In this document: one piece after another, positions 4,726 through 7,348 of the stretch | Layout of the letters: the number at the start of each line of letters is the position of its first letter | Numbering within the stretch: position 1 is the stretch's first letter | NCBI GenBank assembly: GCA_007116425.1 | Contig: SKIL01000048.1 | Coordinates: forward strand, 1 to 7,348 | Direction: 5' to 3' | DNA: 7,348 bases | Origin: Bacteriovoracaceae bacterium | GTDB taxonomy: Bacteria > Bdellovibrionota > Bacteriovoracia > Bacteriovoracales > Bacteriovoracaceae | Notes under the pieces: generated by a model | Told to the model about the DNA's origin: nothing | What the model saw: only the letters and a program-made list of their open reading frames with translations | Database searches by the model: none | Translations under genes and position numbers: made by a program

Positions 4726-6879
4726 AATATTTAGAAGCATATGAATCTCTTCAAGATCAAACTCAGTAAGTCCAAACGGATTCTCTCTAGCATTTAAGTC
4801 TTCATCCATAAACAGAAGTCCGTGCTCTCGTTCAATATCGTCGAGGGACTCAAAAGCATCTCTTGATGGTGATAGGATTTCTCTTTCTAGTTCTTCTAGG
4901 CTTTGCTGCTCTAAAAACCTGTCTTCGTCTAAACGAGATTCTCCAAGTGCGGCCTCGGCCTCAGAGATTTCACGTTCTAGTCGCTCAAGTTCTCTTAGGT
5001 CACGTTCATGATCGTCAATGATTGAACGCTCTCGCTCCTGTCTCTCTAGCTCATCAAACTCGTCATCAGTCATTCTTATTTCGTCGGCCCGCTTCAACAG
5101 ATCAATGGCGAGATTGTCTAAGTTGACCTCAATATCTAAATCATCTAAGGCATCTCTTTCCATTTGCCTCACATCATCTAGAACCTGACGATCTCTCATT
5201 CGAGCTTCTCGAGCGACTTCATCGGCCGTCTTTGTTATCGCCAAAGTTCCAACAGCAATTTCAACGGAACTATTAATGACCAAGGCGGTAGAGAAGTTAT
5301 CTGTAACATTAAGAACAACAACTTCACCAACCTTATAAGTTGGCTGATTAGTAATCCTTCGCCCAGTTCCCCTATCTCTAAACCCATAAAGCTCAAAAAT
5401 ATTTCCCAGCTCTACGCCATCAACTCGGCCTCGATCAAGATACACCACATCCCCTAGGCTAATCCCACCAGAAGATTCTTCATAGGCTCCAATAATTGCG
5501 GCTTCAATATTTCGTCGAGAAAACGTCTGAGCAATTCGGTCTAGTCCAGGAGTGAAGACAGTCAATCTGTCTCCTCTTTGAACTAGTCCTGAGAGCTCTG
5601 TAATTTGGGCCTCCCAGACGGAGTCGATCTGACGAATAACTTCTATTTGGGCCACAATTGTATAACGGTAACCTTGTCGATCAGAGATAGGGTGACTAAT
5701 TCTTCCTTGGGGACTGTATATAGAGAAACGATCCCCAGGCTTTACTTGAACACCTCTATCAATCTGAACATAAACAGTATCAAATTTCTGAATAAAAACG
5801 CGCTCACCTTGAATTGCATTAACTGATCCAAGATCTTGAATGATATTATTTGTTACAAAAGTTGTTAGGTAAAAGCCATCTCGATAATTAAACTCAACAA
5901 TGGAGTCTCTATCAAAGCCCATTTCATCATACTGATCACCTGGTTCATGAATCACAATATTTGCTTGCGGTGGTTCATAGCGCTCGTATTCATCTTCGAG
6001 ATAACGTTGAGTAAGTAGTTCGAGATCCTCATATGTCACACCAGAAGCATACTGAAAATAAGCTCCTTCATTTTTTAATCTCTCTCTTTCAATTAACCAA
6101 TTCGGTATAACACTGTCTCCAAATTGATCAAGATTGGATGCAAATTGTATACTCGTATCCGCTTTTTCTTCATCAGCAGAAAAATCTCCCAAACTTACAC
6201 TTGGCATGTCATCTATTGTTCCGGTATCAAAAATGAGAATCATTCCCGGTTCAATCTCATGTGGATTTTTAATTTTAGGATTTAATGACCAAATTTTAGG
6301 ATAGTAAAAACCAGAACCAAAAAAACGGTGTGAAATTCGCCACAACCAGTCCCCCTCTTGAACAGTATATTCTGTGACCTGTGCATCGGAGACCAACTCC
6401 CTCCATTCCGAAGGGGGAATCTGAGTTTCGATATACCTTGAGATGTTTAATAACTCTCTCTCAGCTTCACCAACGTCAAATATGACAGGTTCCTTAATCT
6501 GAGGACGAACTCTTGCACGCTCCATATTCGCCGGTTCATTAACAACGACATTTTCAACCTCACTACTATCACCATTAGGCATTGGAGGATTAATATTTAG
6601 ACTTCCGTTGGGCTCAAACTGATTATCGCCAATATCTTCACGAAGAGCTCGCAAGTCATCCATTTCCTCAAAGTCTGCAAGATTCAAGGTTGAAGCGCTT
6701 CTTTTTTGAACCGAGTCGGAGTTTTGTTGGGCCCTTTCACTTTTTAACTCATACAAATCATTAAGTTCGGGAAGGTCGACTTGAGATAAAAGAGCTGTCG
6801 AATTGATTAACAACCCTACACCAAGAAACATCAATACAGAAATTCGCCGATTTAAAAACGTAATATCCTCAATCCTCAA
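4714..6879 (-). CDS. Secreted LysM protein, TsaP-like (type IV pilus secretin-associated), with acidic coiled-coil extension
   Basis: This is a 721-residue exported protein. Residues 1-33 look like a signal peptide (RR, then a hydrophobic core around 14-31; no lipobox Cys). Residues 34-165 are polar and low-complexity. A LysM peptidoglycan-binding domain spans about 170-217 (YTVQEGDWLWRIS ... IKNPHEIEPGMILIF). Two related beta-rich units follow at about 367-442 and 477-549, each starting D-x-VY and containing a G-(D/N)-x-F-x-(I/L)-Y turn. They resemble the FlgT-C-like part of TsaP, which anchors the type IV pilus secretin to peptidoglycan. Residues 552-720 are a charged, mostly Glu/Asp/Arg/Leu coiled coil that I do not know from TsaP. 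The first possible start is TTG at 6879, 2 bases after the TPR gene stop, so the pair is probably co-translated. The LysM call is firm. TsaP kinship is an inference; another LysM scaffold protein is possible. Confidence 0.85.
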   Translation of the reverse strand: MRIEDITFLNRRISVLMFLGVGLLINSTALLSQVDLPELNDLYELKSERAQQNSDSVQKRSASTLNLADFEEMDDLRALREDIGDNQFEPNGSLNINPPMPNGDSSEVENVVVNEPANMERARVRPQIKEPVIFDVGEAERELLNISRYIETQIPPSEWRELVSDAQVTEYTVQEGDWLWRISHRFFGSGFYYPKIWSLNPKIKNPHEIEPGMILIFDTGTIDDMPSVSLGDFSADEEKADTSIQFASNLDQFGDSVIPNWLIERERLKNEGAYFQYASGVTYEDLELLTQRYLEDEYERYEPPQANIVIHEPGDQYDEMGFDRDSIVEFNYRDGFYLTTFVTNNIIQDLGSVNAIQGERVFIQKFDTVYVQIDRGVQVKPGDRFSIYSPQGRISHPISDRQGYRYTIVAQIEVIRQIDSVWEAQITELSGLVQRGDRLTVFTPGLDRIAQTFSRRNIEAAIIGAYEESSGGISLGDVVYLDRGRVDGVELGNIFELYGFRDRGTGRRITNQPTYKVGEVVVLNVTDNFSTALVINSSVEIAVGTLAITKTADEVAREARMRDRQVLDDVRQMERDALDDLDIEVNLDNLAIDLLKRADEIRMTDDEFDELERQERERSIIDDHERDLRELERLEREISEAEAALGESRLDEDRFLEQQSLEELEREILSPSRDAFESLDDIEREHGLLFMDEDLNARENPFGLTEFDLEEIHMLLNISEE
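6866..6879 (-). repeat. Tandem TTGAGGA heptamer at the LysM gene start
   Basis: TTGAGGA occurs twice in direct succession on the minus strand. The first TTG is the earliest possible start codon, while the GAGGA parts look like Shine-Dalgarno sequences for a start further in. There is no good ribosome-binding site before the TTG itself, and the first in-frame ATG (Met17, 6831) would cut off the Arg-Arg of the signal peptide. Confidence 0.6.
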
Positions 6880-6881
6880 GT

Positions 6882-7348
6882 TTAAGCTTCAAAGAAGTCA
6901 TGTAACAGAGAGTGATACTGCTCTTTTTTACTTTCTAAGTTTAAATTTTCACTGCAAACAATTAGGCGCCCAAGTGTTGATAGTACTAAGCCCGAAAAAG
7001 CATCCCTTCTAAGAACTTCTTCGTAAGCTTGCATTGCAAGGTCATATTCTCGTTGCCTAAAAAAGAGCTCGCCAATATAAAATCTGGCCCTAGCACTAAT
7101 CTGTCGAATTGGTGCTCGCTCCAAGGATCTCAACTCACTAAGAGCACGTGAATACTCTTCCCTCTGGGTCATTTCAATCGCATTTCGAAGCCTTTCAACA
7201 AGACCGTCGACATCAATATCATTATAATTATGGATCATTTCTCCCGAGTGGATACTAGGCCGCGAGCTAGCAACTGTAGATGTGGCCGCAACTGCTGGAG
7301 CTACAACATCTCTCAGTTGATCTTGCCGAGGTTGAGGTTGAGGTTGAG
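6882..7348 (-). CDS. TPR-repeat protein, N-terminus beyond window edge
   Basis: This is the C-terminal part of a tetratricopeptide-repeat protein; TPRs are helical scaffolds for protein-protein contact. The frame stays open from the ATG at 7238 to the right edge, adding 36 codons: a Pro-Gln repeat (QPQPQPRQ), then an Ala/Val/Ser-rich stretch (VVAPAVAATSTVASS). That looks like a flexible linker, so the ATG at 7238, with GGAG only about 2 bases before it, is probably internal. Counting from that Met, residues 12-43 form one helical pair and 50-83 a clear TPR unit (ARFYIGELFFRQREYDLAMQAYEEVL), followed by a capping region ending in HDFFEA. The stop at 6884-6882 lies 2 bases before the LysM gene start, so the two are surely one transcript. 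A role as partner of the LysM protein in the envelope is inferred from this linkage; the specific function is not recognised. Confidence 0.85.
   Translation of the reverse strand, partial: QPQPQPRQDQLRDVVAPAVAATSTVASSRPSIHSGEMIHNYNDIDVDGLVERLRNAIEMTQREEYSRALSELRSLERAPIRQISARARFYIGELFFRQREYDLAMQAYEEVLRRDAFSGLVLSTLGRLIVCSENLNLESKKEQYHSLLHDFFEA
7328..7348 (-). repeat. Hexanucleotide tandem repeat encoding Pro-Gln
   Basis: On the + strand GAGGTT repeats three and a half times up to the window edge. On the coding (minus) strand it gives alternating CCT and CAA codons, a Pro-Gln linker in the TPR protein. Identical codons in each unit suggest recent expansion. The full copy number is outside the window. 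Confidence 0.85.

Noticed and set aside
1..7348. CRISPR array, toxin-antitoxin pair, transposase or rRNA
   Set aside because: No spaced direct repeats, no small paired genes, no transposase motifs or insertion-sequence ends, and no rRNA-like sequence were seen in the window.

Overview
The window is AT-rich bacterial chromosome. Its gene content suggests a Gram-negative bacterium, with the Bdellovibrionota/Bacteriovoracia (predatory 'deltaproteobacterial' relatives) as best guess. The reasons are a TopA with a lysine-rich histone-H1-like N-terminal tail and four C-terminal zinc ribbons, a secreted LysM protein resembling the type IV pilus secretin-associated protein TsaP, and a low-GC codon style. 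The lineage is inferred from the look of the proteins, not from a search.

Layout, left to right. (1) Positions 3-827, + strand: the 3' part of a tyrosine recombinase whose 5' end lies outside the window. It converges on (2) a complete tRNA-Arg(UCG) at 864-940, - strand, which has its own near-consensus promoter (960-988). An integrase beside the 3' end of a tRNA is the classic edge of an integrated element, which would extend left of the window. (3) Everything to the right is - strand and looks like core genome: topA (4495-2015) followed after 7 bases by a DUF368/PopT-family membrane protein (2007-1015). topA has a candidate promoter and a hairpin-bearing leader in the 218-base gap 4496-4713. 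(4) Upstream of that gap is a tightly linked pair: a TPR protein (7348-6882, open at the window edge) and a 721-residue LysM protein (6879-4714), separated by 2 bases. The pair ends in a stem-loop that overlaps the last codons.

How they fit together. The TPR/LysM pair looks like an envelope module (periplasmic scaffold plus peptidoglycan-binding secretin partner). TopA relaxes negative supercoils. PopT-type proteins return the lipid carrier undecaprenyl phosphate across the inner membrane for wall synthesis. The recombinase belongs to a mobile element parked at the tRNA and is functionally separate. I do not see an undescribed defence or mobile system. The most interesting points are the acidic coiled-coil extension of the TsaP-like protein, the non-ATG start and tandem heptamer at its beginning, alternative hairpins at its end, the H1-like TopA tail built on A-runs, and the element boundary at tRNA-Arg.
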